This document shows, piece by piece, positions 1-9,233 of a DNA stretch of 64,000 bases (position 1 is its first letter; every line of letters starts with the position of its first letter). The notes beneath the pieces are model-generated. The model was not told the origin of the DNA. It worked only from the letters and a program-made list of their open reading frames with translations, and searched no databases. Location of the stretch: contig NZ_AMSG01000002.1 in the NCBI RefSeq assembly GCF_000300875.1, positions 330,718 through 394,717 on the forward strand. Reading direction: 5' to 3'. Origin of the DNA: Galbibacter marinus. Its GTDB lineage: Bacteria > Bacteroidota > Bacteroidia > Flavobacteriales > Flavobacteriaceae. Both the position numbers and the translations under genes were made by a program.

Positions 1-84
1 AGAAAGGTTAGAGCAGGCCTATATTCAAAGAGGTATTTTTCCATAAATAAAATTTAAACCTAGGAAAAGGACATTATTTGAAAA

Positions 85-528
85 ATGAAGATGATAATGA
101 CATACCAAGAACCAATTGTGGAGAAAAGAGAATATGTGCTCTTAAAACGATTGATCAGTTTGTCTAATTTTCATTTCGATGCAAGGCATTCTGAAGAGAT
201 TAAGAAACTAAGTGAGCTGTTAAAAAGCGCAAAGGTTCTTGATGAAGAACAAATGCCCCAAGATATTGTAAGACTTCAAACTACAGTTACGGTTTCACAA
301 TTTGAATCCAGCGACATGCGTTTTCAAATTGTGTTACCCGATGCTGTCACCATAAAAGAACAGCATAAATCGGTATTATCATCCATAGGGGTAGCCTGTT
401 TCGGTCAAGTTCTTGGCAGTGAAATTCAAATTATCTCCGAAGGGATTGTAAAGCAATACAGTATTGTTAAAGTAAATCAACCTAATACGACAAAAAGTTC
501 TGTTTCTCTGGATCACGACAATGATTAA
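85..528 (+). CDS. GreA/Rnk-like transcription factor
   Basis: The 147-residue product resembles the GreA/GreB C-terminal FKBP-like domain as found in Rnk-type proteins, which bind RNA polymerase near the secondary channel. Visible support is the stretch from about residue 45 to 130 (VLDEEQMPQDIVRLQTTVTV followed by a beta-rich segment with IVLPDA and VLGSEIQI), preceded by a short helical region rather than the long Gre coiled coil. The start at 85 follows an A-rich stretch; a second ATG at 97 is possible. It stands alone, with about 280 AT-rich bases behind it in which I see no gene. Family assignment is by fold pattern, so the exact role (Gre-like or Rnk-like) is not settled. Confidence 0.7.
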   Translation: MKMIMTYQEPIVEKREYVLLKRLISLSNFHFDARHSEEIKKLSELLKSAKVLDEEQMPQDIVRLQTTVTVSQFESSDMRFQIVLPDAVTIKEQHKSVLSSIGVACFGQVLGSEIQIISEGIVKQYSIVKVNQPNTTKSSVSLDHDND

Positions 529-810
529 TATGCGATACAACCTAGTTGTTGCGCAAGAAATGGCTTTTGTGGTTCTCTTTTAATCTATTATTTTTATTGA
601 GATCATTGTAAAAACCCTATAATATATACAGGTTTTCTCTATCGTGATAATTATTTGTTTGATAAATCAATATAATGTGTTAAATTGTGAAAGATTTAAA
701 TGATGTTATATTTATAATTTGTTGAGATTTATTTCGTGATAAATGAGGTTATATTAACTAAAGATGTTACTTTTAAACATCTTAATTAATTAATTTAAAA
801 CTTTATTATC

Positions 811-1080
811 ATGAAAAAACTAGTATTTACTTTAGCAAGTGTAATTGTATTATCAACCTTAAACTCATGTGCTCACGATGAGAGTACAGCCCAAATTGAT
901 AGCCTATATGCAGTGGACCGAAGAAAAGTGGAAAGACCAGGAAACCAAGGACAGAAGGATGAACCAAAGTCAGTGGACAAAAGAAAAGTTGAAAGACCAG
1001 GAAACCAAGGACAAAACGGTGAACCACAGTCCGTGGATAAAAGAAAGGTTGAACGACCTGGTAACCAAGGTGGGAATTAG
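811..1080 (+). CDS. small lipoprotein with three 20-aa repeats
   Basis: An 89-residue secreted lipoprotein of unknown function. Residues 1-19 form a lipoprotein signal peptide ending in the lipobox LNSC (C20). The mature part is almost entirely a tandem repeat of 20 residues with core VDKRKVERPGNQGQ at residues 35-54, 55-74 and 75-89 (last copy partial). The repeat is strongly basic and rich in Gly, Gln and Pro, so it is probably unstructured and surface exposed. The gene overlaps the start of a downstream membrane-protein gene in another frame. I do not recognise a family; no catalytic motif is present. Confidence 0.7.
   Translation: MKKLVFTLASVIVLSTLNSCAHDESTAQIDSLYAVDRRKVERPGNQGQKDEPKSVDKRKVERPGNQGQNGEPQSVDKRKVERPGNQGGN
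913..1077 (+). repeat. 60-bp tandem repeat, 2.75 copies
   Basis: Three consecutive copies of a 60-bp unit (913-972, 973-1032, 1033-1077, the last partial) encode the VDKRKVERPGNQG repeats. Because the unit is a multiple of three, a second plus-strand frame also stays open through it and reads into the next gene. Confidence 0.85.
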
Positions 1081-1498
1081 AATATTCGCAAGTCTTTTAG
1101 TTGCTTTGTCTGGTTTGGTTTTATTTACCGATAAGGTAACTACCTTTGGTATAACAAGTAACTTTGGATTCCAAGATACCCAAACGTTCATTTGGGCATT
1201 ATCTCAATCCTTTTCTCCTTTAATATTAATTTTAGGAAGTTGCTTGAAACCATTTAGAATTGCCTATACGATTCCAGGATATATTTACTTTATCCAAATT
1301 TATTGGGTGTTTCATCCTGATATAAGATTTGATGATGTATTTCTTCAAATTTACGCTATCGGGTTCGTCTCTGCATTTACGACTCTTATAATTGTAATTA
1401 ATTATTTATTTCAAGGAGAGAGAGATCAGGAGATAGAATATCATTCTAGTTTGGAACACTATTTAGATCTCCAAAGTCCTGTGAAAGCTACCGAATAA
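1070..1498 (+). CDS. four-TM membrane protein, unknown
   Basis: About 142 residues with four hydrophobic segments (roughly residues 3-18, 37-53, 63-80 and 92-118) and a charged C-terminal tail. No known family is recognised. The reading frame is open back to 869, but that part lies out of frame inside the lipoprotein repeats and looks like shadow coding (QWTKEKLKDQETKD). I place the start at the GTG at 1070, just after an AAGG and 11 bases before the end of the lipoprotein gene, which would give translational coupling. GTG starts are uncommon in this group, so the start is uncertain; a frameshift fusion to the lipoprotein is the alternative. Confidence 0.5.
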   Translation: MGIRIFASLLVALSGLVLFTDKVTTFGITSNFGFQDTQTFIWALSQSFSPLILILGSCLKPFRIAYTIPGYIYFIQIYWVFHPDIRFDDVFLQIYAIGFVSAFTTLIIVINYLFQGERDQEIEYHSSLEHYLDLQSPVKATE

Positions 1499-1525
1499 TT
1501 GGACTTAAATAATATAGATGAATAT

Positions 1526-1568
1526 AAAAAAGGGAAATGCCTATAAAGTTAAGGCAGTTCCCTTTTTT
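1526..1568. terminator. bidirectional terminator
   Basis: Arms 1532-1542 and 1552-1562 (GGGAAaTGCCT / AGGCAgTTCCC) pair with one mismatch around a 9-base loop and are flanked by an A-run and a T-run. It lies between the convergent membrane-protein gene and metY. Confidence 0.8.
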
Positions 1569-1587
1569 ATATTATACTAAACCGAAT

Positions 1588-2862
1588 CTATAGCGAATTG
1601 AATGCAGCTGTAAGGTCCTGTTTTAAATCCTCCAAGTCCTCTAGTCCTAGAGATAGACGGATAAGGTCTTGAGAAACACCAGCAGATTTCTGATCTTGAT
1701 CACTTAATTGTTGATGTGTAGTACTTGCAGGGTGAATAACCAGTGATTTGGTATCTCCAATGTTTGCAAGTAAAGAGAATAATTTAGTATTGTTTGCGAT
1801 TTTTTTGGCAGCTTCAAAACCTCCTTTAACACCAAAGGTAAGGATTCCACTTTGACCTTCTGGTAAGTATTTCTTAGCCAACTTATAATAAGGACTACTT
1901 TCCAATCCAGGATAGTTTACCCAAGATACTTCTTTTTGTTCTTGTAGCCATTTAGCCAAACTAAGAGTGTTCTGGCTAATTTTCTCCATTCTAATTCCCA
2001 AGGTTTCTAATCCTTGAATAATTTGAAATGAATTATATGGACTAATAGATGCGCCTAAATCTCTTAGACCTTCCACTCGAGCTTTAGCTATAAATGCTGC
2101 TGGTCCAAGAGCATCGTGGTATACGAGTCCGTGATACCCTGGAGATGGTTCAGTGAATTCTGGAAATTTCCCGCTGCTCCAATCAAAAGTACCTGCATCG
2201 ATCACCGCTCCTCCAATAGAAGTACCATTTCCACTAATATATTTAGTTAATGAATGGATAACAATGTTTGCTCCATATTCAATCGGTTTTAATAAATATG
2301 AAGTCGCAACCGTATTATCAACAATTAGTGGGATTTTGTTTTCTTTGGCGATCGCTGCGATTGCTTTAATATCAAGAACGTCTAATTTAGGATTTCCAAG
2401 AGATTCAATAAAGATTGCCTTGGTGTTCTGTTGTATTGCATTTTTGAAATTATCAGTATCTATAGGGTCTATAAAACTTGTTGTAATTCCAAATCTAGGC
2501 AAGGTTACCCCAAATAAATTGTAAGTACCTCCATAAAGACTACTTGAAGAAACGATGTGATCCCCAGATCTTAGAAGTGTTAAGATTGCTGTTGAGATGG
2601 CCGCCATTCCCGAGGCAGTGGTTATGGCACCTATACCTCCTTCTAATGCTGCTAATCGCTGCTCCAAAATGTCATTGGTAGGGTTGTTTAATCGTGTGTA
2701 GATATAACCAGCTTCAGAAAGGTTGAATAGGTTAGCTGCATGGTCTGCATCGTTAAACACAAAGGAAGTAGACTGGTAAATAGGTACCGCTCTAGTACCT
2801 CCATGTGCAGTAACATCATGGCCTCCATGTACTGCTGTAGTAGAAAATTTTGATTCGCTCAT
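1588..2862 (-). CDS. metY: O-acetylhomoserine sulfhydrylase
   Basis: A 424-residue PLP-dependent enzyme of the Cys/Met metabolism family that makes homocysteine from O-acetylhomoserine and sulfide. The N-terminus (TTAVHGGHD, PIYQSTSFVF), the YTRLNNPTND segment, the SSSLYGGTYNLF loop and the PLP lysine in HSLTKYISG are all as in MetY. The full length and the long insertion after the lysine distinguish it from the shorter MetB/MetC members. The start ATG at 2862 is preceded by a leader of about 165 bases that carries a promoter and a terminator hairpin, so regulation by premature termination is likely. It is convergent with the gene on its left. Confidence 0.92.
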   Translation of the reverse strand: MSESKFSTTAVHGGHDVTAHGGTRAVPIYQSTSFVFNDADHAANLFNLSEAGYIYTRLNNPTNDILEQRLAALEGGIGAITTASGMAAISTAILTLLRSGDHIVSSSSLYGGTYNLFGVTLPRFGITTSFIDPIDTDNFKNAIQQNTKAIFIESLGNPKLDVLDIKAIAAIAKENKIPLIVDNTVATSYLLKPIEYGANIVIHSLTKYISGNGTSIGGAVIDAGTFDWSSGKFPEFTEPSPGYHGLVYHDALGPAAFIAKARVEGLRDLGASISPYNSFQIIQGLETLGIRMEKISQNTLSLAKWLQEQKEVSWVNYPGLESSPYYKLAKKYLPEGQSGILTFGVKGGFEAAKKIANNTKLFSLLANIGDTKSLVIHPASTTHQQLSDQDQKSAGVSQDLIRLSLGLEDLEDLKQDLTAAFNSL

Positions 2863-2890
2863 AATGGTTCAAAACGTTTAAATGTTATAT

Positions 2891-2917
2891 AAAAAAAGTC
2901 CCCAAACAATGAGGACT
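2891..2917 (-). terminator. leader terminator of metY (attenuator)
   Basis: On the minus strand AGTCCTC (2917-2911) pairs with GGGGACT (2903-2897) around a 7-base loop, followed directly by seven T. It ends 28 bases before the metY start and downstream of its promoter, so it can only act as an attenuator. An earlier GTCC...GGGAC element in the leader (about 2953-2970) shares bases that could form a competing pairing. Confidence 0.75.
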
Positions 2918-3032
2918 CTATAAGTGTTCTATTTTAAGCACAACATTATATAGTCCCTAAAAGGAAGGACATGCGCATACAATGGTTATGTTTTGAAATA
3001 GCTGTGATCATCTTAACTAATGTAATGAAAGG

Positions 3033-3063
3033 CAAATGTATCTAATTTTTCAATAAGCTACAA
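3033..3063 (-). promoter_or_regulatory. promoter of metY leader
   Basis: The minus strand carries a -33 TTG (3063-3061), a 20-base spacer and the -7 box TACATTTG (3040-3033), matching the Bacteroidota consensus TTG-N19/21-TAnnTTTG. Transcription would start near 3026, about 165 bases before the metY ATG. Confidence 0.7.
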
Positions 3064-3329
3064 GTCTACCGATTTAATAGATTAATAAATATGTAGTTTT
3101 TTTAAGGTTTTTTGTTACAATCTTAAATTCAAGGGCTGAAAGATTAATGGATTACTACATCTTATTTATAATTTACATAAATCAAAAGTGGAGGTGGGTG
3201 TATAATTACAATCGTTTTACAAACCATTAACATCAGTTGCATTTAAAGTATTGTATCACACTTTTTTATACATTTTTGCTGTATTTTCTTCAATTTGTCT
3301 ATCTAATCATTAGTACTTGGATAATATAG

Positions 3330-3347
3330 TATTAGTATATGCTAATA
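3330..3347. promoter_or_regulatory. operator candidate upstream of susC
   Basis: Inverted repeat TATTAG-N6-CTAATA. The same repeat with the same left flank (TAATATAG) occurs upstream of the S9 peptidase gene at 9234-9251. It lies about 140 bases before the SusC start. The regulator may be the AraC protein encoded between the two units. Confidence 0.6.
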
Positions 3348-3485
3348 TTTAGATATTTTTTCACGCTCATAATTATAATTTTACAAGTGTCAATACAACA
3401 CATATTTAATGTGTCGTTTTAAACCTTGTTTTAAAATGGTATAACTGTTTATAAACTAACAAAATAACCTGTAAAATTATTGATT

Positions 3486-6482
3486 ATGAAACAAACCAAT
3501 TCATTTAAAGACATCGGGAGTGGGGAGTACTATACTCTTTACAAATGGCTTTTTTTAGTTGTTTTCCTCTTGATGTCATTTACTTCAATGGCCCAAACCG
3601 GGATCCAGGGTACAGTAAGTGATCCTGATGGAATACCCATTGCTGGGGCATCAGTAATTGTAAAGAACACCTCAAATGGGGTCGTTACTGATTTCGATGG
3701 TAAATTTCAATTAGACGTTCCTTCAACCAATGCGGTACTCACCGTATCCTATATTGGATTTGAGACGCAAGAAATTCCTGTAGGTACTCAAACCAATTTT
3801 AATGTGGTCCTTAAAGAGGATCTTCAAGAACTTGATGAAGTTGTAGTTATCGGATATGGAACACAGAAAAGAGCTGATGTAACCTCAGCGGTTTCTACCG
3901 TGAAGGCTGAAGACTTTGTAAAAGGTAATGTAAAGGATGCTGCACAACTGATTCAAGGTAAGGTAGCTGGATTAACCATTTCAGCACCTTCTGGAGATCC
4001 TACAGAGGGCACGCAGATCAAACTAAGAGGAGTTTCATCTCTTACTGGAGGTACTTCGCCTTTAGTGTTGGTTGATGGTGTTCCTGCTAGTCTAAGCACA
4101 GTGGCACCCGAGGATATTGAAACTATTGATGTTTTAAAGGATGGGTCTGCTACGGCAATTTATGGAACACGTGGAACCAATGGAGTGATTATTATTACGA
4201 CCAAAAAAGGAAATTATAATGAGCGTCCTACTATTGAATATAGTGGGTATTCTTCGCTTTCTACCATTTCAGAGAAAATGGACTTTTTGGATGCAGATCA
4301 GCTTCGGGAAAAATATGCGGAAGGATATGAATTTGTAGGAGCGAATCTTCAGGATTTTGGTCACAGTACTGATTGGTTGGATGAGATTACTCGCGATGCG
4401 ATTAGTCAGGTACATAACCTAATTTTTAGAGGTGGTAACGATGCCACTAATATTACAGCTTCGATCAACTATCGAGATTTAGAGGGGATTTTTCTAAAAT
4501 CAGAGACCGAAAAATACACTGGCCGCGTTAGTGTAAATCACGCTATGTTTGACAACAAGTTAAAGACAAATATCGCAGTTATTGCCAGCGAACAGGTATT
4601 TAATACCTTGGGTGATGGAACTAGCTTTGATCCTTATATCTATAGACAAGCTATTATCAGAAACCCTACAGAACCACTTTATGATAGTAATGGTAATTGG
4701 TTTGAGCGGGATGTCTATTTCTATGACAATCCAGTAGGTTATATTCAGGAGACCATAGGGGAGAATCGCTACAGAAATTTGCGTTTTGATTTTAGTATGA
4801 GCTATGATTTTAATGATGACCTAACTATAAAAGGACTTTATACGCGAAAAGGAAATTCAAATATTCGTGGTTTTTACAGAACTAAAAAGCACGTTTCAAC
4901 CGTGAAATACGGACAAGATGGTTTTGCCTCTAGAGGAACAGATGATTATAGAGGAAATTATGGTCAAATTACCCTTGACTATGACAAAAAATTCGGAAAA
5001 CATAGTATTAGTGCCATGGCAGGTTATAATTATGAAGATAATGTAAACGAAGGATTTTGGGCCACTAACCGTAGATTTCCTACCGATGGGTTTGATTATA
5101 ATAACATAGGTTCAGGACAAGGTCTACAACTCGGAGAGGCAGGTATGAGTAGTTATAAAAACTCGGACAAATTGATTGCTTTCTTTGGTAGGGTTACTTA
5201 TAACTTTGATGATCGTTATTTATTGTTAGCTAGTTTACGTCATGAAGGTTCTTCACGTTTTGGAAAGGACAATAAATGGGGTAGTTTCCCTGGGATTTCT
5301 GCTGGATGGCGTATCGATCAAGAGGATTTTATGGAAAATGCGACTTGGGTAGATAATTTAAAATTAAGAGCTGGATATGGGGTTACTGGAATTAATGCGG
5401 GTTCTAATTATCAGTCTCTTAGTGGTCTTACTTATGGGGATTACTTCTTAAACAATGGAAATTGGATTCGAGAATTGGTTCCTTCACGAAATGCCAATCC
5501 CAATCTTGCTTGGGAGAAGAAAAAAGAGGTCAACGTTGGATTGGATTTTGGTCTACTAAATAACCGTATTAGTGGATCTGTTGATTATTACCAAAGAACT
5601 ACTGATGGTGCACTGTTTAACTATAGCGTTCCAACACCTCCTTACTTTTATCCAACAATATCTGCAAACGTGGCGGAGCTTAAAAACTCAGGACTAGAAA
5701 TACTATTTACAGTGGTACCATTTGAAGGAGAAAATTTTAACTGGACTTCTAATATGACCTATTCCACCAACTCCAATGAGGTAGTATCTCTATCGAATGA
5801 TCAATTTCAGTTAACCAATGATTTCTTCTATCAAGGATACACGGGAGAACCAATTCAAATTGAGACTCATAGAGTAAAGGAAGGAGAACCAATTGGAAAT
5901 TTTTATGGACTCAAGAGTGTTGATATCAGCGATGATGGCGTATTTATGATTGAAACTCCAGATGGTGAGATTATTCCAGCTACAGAGTCTTCTGCTGATG
6001 ATCGTCAGGTGCTGGGCAATGGACTTCCTAAAGCTTATTTTAGTTGGAACAATTCAGTTTCCTATAAAAATTGGGATCTAAATGTGAACTTAAGAGGAGC
6101 GCTGGATTATCAAATCCTGAATTTTTCTAGAATGTTCTATGAGAATCCTACAGTGAGTTACAACGTTCTTGATACTGCTTTTGACAAAGTTTATGGTAAG
6201 GCAGTTTTAAATGATGTACAACGTTATGTGAGTCATTACGTGGAAGATGGAGATTTCTTAAAAATAGATAATGTAACCCTAGGTTATACACTTCCTAAGG
6301 ATGCCCTAAAGTTCACCAATAGTTTTAGAATTTACCTCTCAGGACTGAATTTAGCGACTTTTACTAAGTACAAAGGTATTGACCCAGAAGTCAATAGAAA
6401 TGGACTCTCACCGGGGAATGATGAACGTGATAAATATCCGTCTACCAGAACATTCACCCTAGGAATTAACTTCACCTTATAA
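3486..6482 (+). CDS. SusC/RagA TonB-linked outer-membrane transporter
   Basis: A 998-residue SusC-type protein that imports oligosaccharides across the outer membrane with its SusD partner. A signal peptide (WLFLVVFLLMSFTSMAQ) is followed by a carboxypeptidase-regulatory-like domain (about residues 40-115: GIQGTVSDPDGIPIAGASV), the SusC signature DEVVVIGYGTQKRADVTSAV, a plug with VLKDGSATAIYGTRGTNGVI and a C-terminal barrel ending in GINFTL. I chose ATG 3486 over the TTG at 3480. SusD starts 11 bases after the stop, so the two are one operon. It heads the polysaccharide utilisation locus; the substrate is inferred from neighbouring GH127 and GH43 genes as an arabinose-containing glycan. Confidence 0.95.
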   Translation: MKQTNSFKDIGSGEYYTLYKWLFLVVFLLMSFTSMAQTGIQGTVSDPDGIPIAGASVIVKNTSNGVVTDFDGKFQLDVPSTNAVLTVSYIGFETQEIPVGTQTNFNVVLKEDLQELDEVVVIGYGTQKRADVTSAVSTVKAEDFVKGNVKDAAQLIQGKVAGLTISAPSGDPTEGTQIKLRGVSSLTGGTSPLVLVDGVPASLSTVAPEDIETIDVLKDGSATAIYGTRGTNGVIIITTKKGNYNERPTIEYSGYSSLSTISEKMDFLDADQLREKYAEGYEFVGANLQDFGHSTDWLDEITRDAISQVHNLIFRGGNDATNITASINYRDLEGIFLKSETEKYTGRVSVNHAMFDNKLKTNIAVIASEQVFNTLGDGTSFDPYIYRQAIIRNPTEPLYDSNGNWFERDVYFYDNPVGYIQETIGENRYRNLRFDFSMSYDFNDDLTIKGLYTRKGNSNIRGFYRTKKHVSTVKYGQDGFASRGTDDYRGNYGQITLDYDKKFGKHSISAMAGYNYEDNVNEGFWATNRRFPTDGFDYNNIGSGQGLQLGEAGMSSYKNSDKLIAFFGRVTYNFDDRYLLLASLRHEGSSRFGKDNKWGSFPGISAGWRIDQEDFMENATWVDNLKLRAGYGVTGINAGSNYQSLSGLTYGDYFLNNGNWIRELVPSRNANPNLAWEKKKEVNVGLDFGLLNNRISGSVDYYQRTTDGALFNYSVPTPPYFYPTISANVAELKNSGLEILFTVVPFEGENFNWTSNMTYSTNSNEVVSLSNDQFQLTNDFFYQGYTGEPIQIETHRVKEGEPIGNFYGLKSVDISDDGVFMIETPDGEIIPATESSADDRQVLGNGLPKAYFSWNNSVSYKNWDLNVNLRGALDYQILNFSRMFYENPTVSYNVLDTAFDKVYGKAVLNDVQRYVSHYVEDGDFLKIDNVTLGYTLPKDALKFTNSFRIYLSGLNLATFTKYKGIDPEVNRNGLSPGNDERDKYPSTRTFTLGINFTL

Positions 6483-6493
6483 ACTATAGTCAG

Positions 6494-8098
6494 ATGAAAA
6501 ATATATTAAATAAAATAACTTCTGCTTTATGGAAACTCTTCAGCTTCGCATTGGTACTTTCTATTGTATTGGCTAGCTGTACGAACCTTGAAGAGGAAGT
6601 ATATTCAGAAGTAACAGAGGACTCATTTGTTCCGGCAGAGTCCGATATTGTAGCCGTTATGGCCTCGTCCTATACGCCTTTAAGGTTTATCATGGGATGG
6701 CAAGGTTGGTTTGATTTACAGGAAGAATCAGCGGACATTATAGTAACACCCACAAGACCTAATGGATGGGATGATGGTGGAACTTATAAGCGAATGCACT
6801 TTCACAAATGGGACAATTTGCAATGGCAGCCTACCAATACGTGGGTCACCTGCTTCAATGGTATTAACAGTGCCAATAGAGTTATCCTTCAGATAGAATC
6901 AGGAGCCTTACCTGTTTCAGAAGAACAAGCAGTTAGTATTACTGCTGAAATGAGAGCCTTACGTGCATTGTACTATTCCATGCTTTTGGATACCCATGGA
7001 AATGTTCCAATTATTTCAAGTTATGGAGACGAGTTACCAGTGCAAAATACTAGAAAAGAAGTGTATGACTTTGTAGTGTCGGAACTAAATACTGTTATAC
7101 CAGATCTTACAGAAACTGTAGATATGTCGACTTATGGGCGTATGACCAAATGGGCTGCATATCATGTTTTGGCTAAGGTATACCTAAATGCAGAGGTGTA
7201 TGCAGGAGAAGCACAATGGGAAAAAGCCATTGCAGCTAGTGATATGATTATCCAAAGTGGAGCTTTTTCGCTTTCTCCGACTTACACAGAGATATTTGAT
7301 GCTCAAAATGAGGATAATCCCGAAATGGTCTTTGCCGTTCCTTATGATCAAATCTATGCGCCTGAATTTGGAGAGCATATGAAAATGCTTCTACCAGATC
7401 ACCGATCTGTTTTCAATATGGAAGCTCAACCATGGGGTGGATCAAGTTGTAATCCGCAATTTATAGATACCTACCAAACAGGAGATAATCGTCTTGAGGA
7501 TACTTGGTTGATGGGTGATCAAATTAACGCGATCGATGGAAGTGTTGTGATGACCTTGGTTAAGGAGATGCCAAGCATTTACAACTGTACTTTTACCCAA
7601 GGTTACCGCCTAGGGAAATATGAAATTGAATCAGGTGCTACCGGATCACTGAATAACGACTTTCCATTTTTAAGATATACAGAGGTTTTAATGATCAAAG
7701 CAGAATCTTTATTAAGGACTGGAAGAGCAGCCGAGGCAGCAAACATAGTGACCGAGGTTCGAAGCAGATCATTTGATAACCCAGCTGATGCTGAGGTAAC
7801 TGGTGCTGAGTTACAAGATGATACTACTTGGCAGTACGGTACTTTGGCAGAAGACGGTAGTATTGATCAGGCTGGTGATCAGTCGTTTGTTCAGTATGGT
7901 CGTTTTCTAGATGAACTAGGGTGGGAGTTTGCAGGAGAAGCACACCGAAGAACTGATTTAATTCGCTTTGGAGTATTTCAAACTAAAAACTGGTACAACC
8001 ATACTCCTCAAGGCGACCATACGATACTTTTCCCTATAGGACTTGAGCAATTGAATACCAATTCCAATTTGGATCAGAATCCAGGATATGTAAAATAG
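6494..8098 (+). CDS. SusD/RagB glycan-binding lipoprotein
   Basis: A 534-residue surface lipoprotein of the SusD family that caps the SusC transporter and binds the glycan. It has a signal peptide with lipobox VLASC (C28), the TPR-like N-terminal region (about residues 90-330: FNGINSANRVI, AEMRALRALYYSML, MTKWAAYHVLAKVYLNAEVY) and the C-terminal part with the typical FLRYTEVLMIKAESLLR and WEFAGEAHRRTDLIRFGVF segments. Helical repeats and length fit the family. It follows susC by 11 bases and is followed by a strong hairpin terminator, so the susCD unit ends here. Confidence 0.95.
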   Translation: MKNILNKITSALWKLFSFALVLSIVLASCTNLEEEVYSEVTEDSFVPAESDIVAVMASSYTPLRFIMGWQGWFDLQEESADIIVTPTRPNGWDDGGTYKRMHFHKWDNLQWQPTNTWVTCFNGINSANRVILQIESGALPVSEEQAVSITAEMRALRALYYSMLLDTHGNVPIISSYGDELPVQNTRKEVYDFVVSELNTVIPDLTETVDMSTYGRMTKWAAYHVLAKVYLNAEVYAGEAQWEKAIAASDMIIQSGAFSLSPTYTEIFDAQNEDNPEMVFAVPYDQIYAPEFGEHMKMLLPDHRSVFNMEAQPWGGSSCNPQFIDTYQTGDNRLEDTWLMGDQINAIDGSVVMTLVKEMPSIYNCTFTQGYRLGKYEIESGATGSLNNDFPFLRYTEVLMIKAESLLRTGRAAEAANIVTEVRSRSFDNPADAEVTGAELQDDTTWQYGTLAEDGSIDQAGDQSFVQYGRFLDELGWEFAGEAHRRTDLIRFGVFQTKNWYNHTPQGDHTILFPIGLEQLNTNSNLDQNPGYVK

Positions 8099-8138
8099 TG
8101 GATTTAGTTGATGTTAGTTAGGTTTTTTAAATCTAAAG

Positions 8139-8168
8139 AAGGCGGATGTTTATATAAACATTCGCCTT
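8139..8168. terminator. terminator after susD
   Basis: A near-perfect palindrome (aaggcggatgttta / tataaacattcgcctt, one mismatch) with A- and T-rich flanks, between the convergent susD and AraC genes. It can act on both strands. Confidence 0.75.
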
Positions 8169-8198
8169 TGGTAGTTTTATATAACAATGGGTAAGAAG

Positions 8199-9062
8199 CT
8201 AAAATTGTATTCTGTATTGGGAAGGGGTTATACCCTTGAGCTCCTTGAATTTTCTATTGAAGTTGGTGATGTTCTGAAAACCACATAACTCAGAAACAGT
8301 AGCGATTGACATTTCACTATTTTTATAAAGTAACTTACAGGCGTTTTCAATGCGCATTTCAATTAGGAATTGAAAAAACGTTTTGTTAGTTCTTTTTTTG
8401 AAGTATCTGCAGAATGCATTTTTGGTCATATTTGCTTTTAGTGCAACCTCTTCTAAGGTTATCTGATTATGGTAGTTCTCCATGGCATGTTCAAAAACAG
8501 CACGCATTCTTTTACCTTCATCATCGGTATATTTTTTACCATAAACAAAGGATGAGAGTGGACTGTATTCTAGGCTCAGGGTATGATCAATTATTTTTAA
8601 CAGGGAAGCGATACGTTCGATTTTACTTTGCTTATGTAATTGGTTAAATAATTTCACGATCTTTTTATGGTTGTTGGATATTTTCATGCCGTATTGTGCA
8701 TGTTTGAAAAATTCCTTTGCAGTTTCCATATCACTAATCTGGAAAAATCCATTTCCAAAGGCTTCTTTAGTAAAGAACAGGGTGAACATTACTGAATTCG
8801 CAGCTGCTTCCTGGTCACTTCTAAAGACATGTGGAATGTTCCCACCAATGATCAGGATATCATTAGCATTATAGGTATTAATTGAATCACCCACCACTAA
8901 TGTGCCACCGCCTTTTTGGATATAACTTATTTGTAATTCTTCATGTTGGTGGAGCTGATCATAGAAATATGCCTCTCGATCTTCCTGGTAAACCAAAGCC
9001 TCTTGCTTTGGTTTGGGTATCTTAAAGGGGAGTACCTTCATTGATTTTTGAACTCTTAACAT
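8199..9062 (-). CDS. AraC-family regulator with cupin domain
   Basis: A 287-residue one-component regulator. The N-terminal half (about residues 20-120) is a cupin-like sensor (HQHEELQISYIQKGGGTLVV, GGNIPHVFRSD); the last 100 residues hold two helix-turn-helix motifs (ITLEEVALKANMTKNAFCRY and MSIATVSELCGFQNITNFNR ending KGITPSQYR). It lies between the susCD unit and the divergently read S9 peptidase gene, so it probably senses a sugar product and controls both; both carry a TATTAG-N6-CTAATA repeat. The start at 9062 may be seven codons too early (ATG at 9041). Confidence 0.88.
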   Translation of the reverse strand: MLRVQKSMKVLPFKIPKPKQEALVYQEDREAYFYDQLHQHEELQISYIQKGGGTLVVGDSINTYNANDILIIGGNIPHVFRSDQEAAANSVMFTLFFTKEAFGNGFFQISDMETAKEFFKHAQYGMKISNNHKKIVKLFNQLHKQSKIERIASLLKIIDHTLSLEYSPLSSFVYGKKYTDDEGKRMRAVFEHAMENYHNQITLEEVALKANMTKNAFCRYFKKRTNKTFFQFLIEMRIENACKLLYKNSEMSIATVSELCGFQNITNFNRKFKELKGITPSQYRIQF

Positions 9063-9233
9063 TGTAGCTAGCTTTTGATATTAAATGACTTAACCTGAGC
9101 AAATTTCAGAGTCTCGATACATGGATCTGGGAATTGGGATTATTGGTCATCTTGATTTACAACTTGAAATTACTCTTTTTTATATCAAAATACCTAATAA
9201 AATATACTATAACTCTCTTATGGGGTAATATAG

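Noticed and set aside
869..1069. N-terminal 67 residues of the long frame leading into the membrane protein
   Set aside because: They are out-of-frame reading of the lipoprotein repeats (QWTKEKLKDQETKD), with no signal or domain; kept only as a note on the start problem.
2153..2524. 123-residue plus-strand frame inside metY
   Set aside because: Antisense shadow of a well-conserved PLP enzyme gene.
2918..3026. S-box (SAM-I) riboswitch upstream of metY
   Set aside because: The leader lacks the conserved S-box core sequences that I know, so only an attenuator is called.
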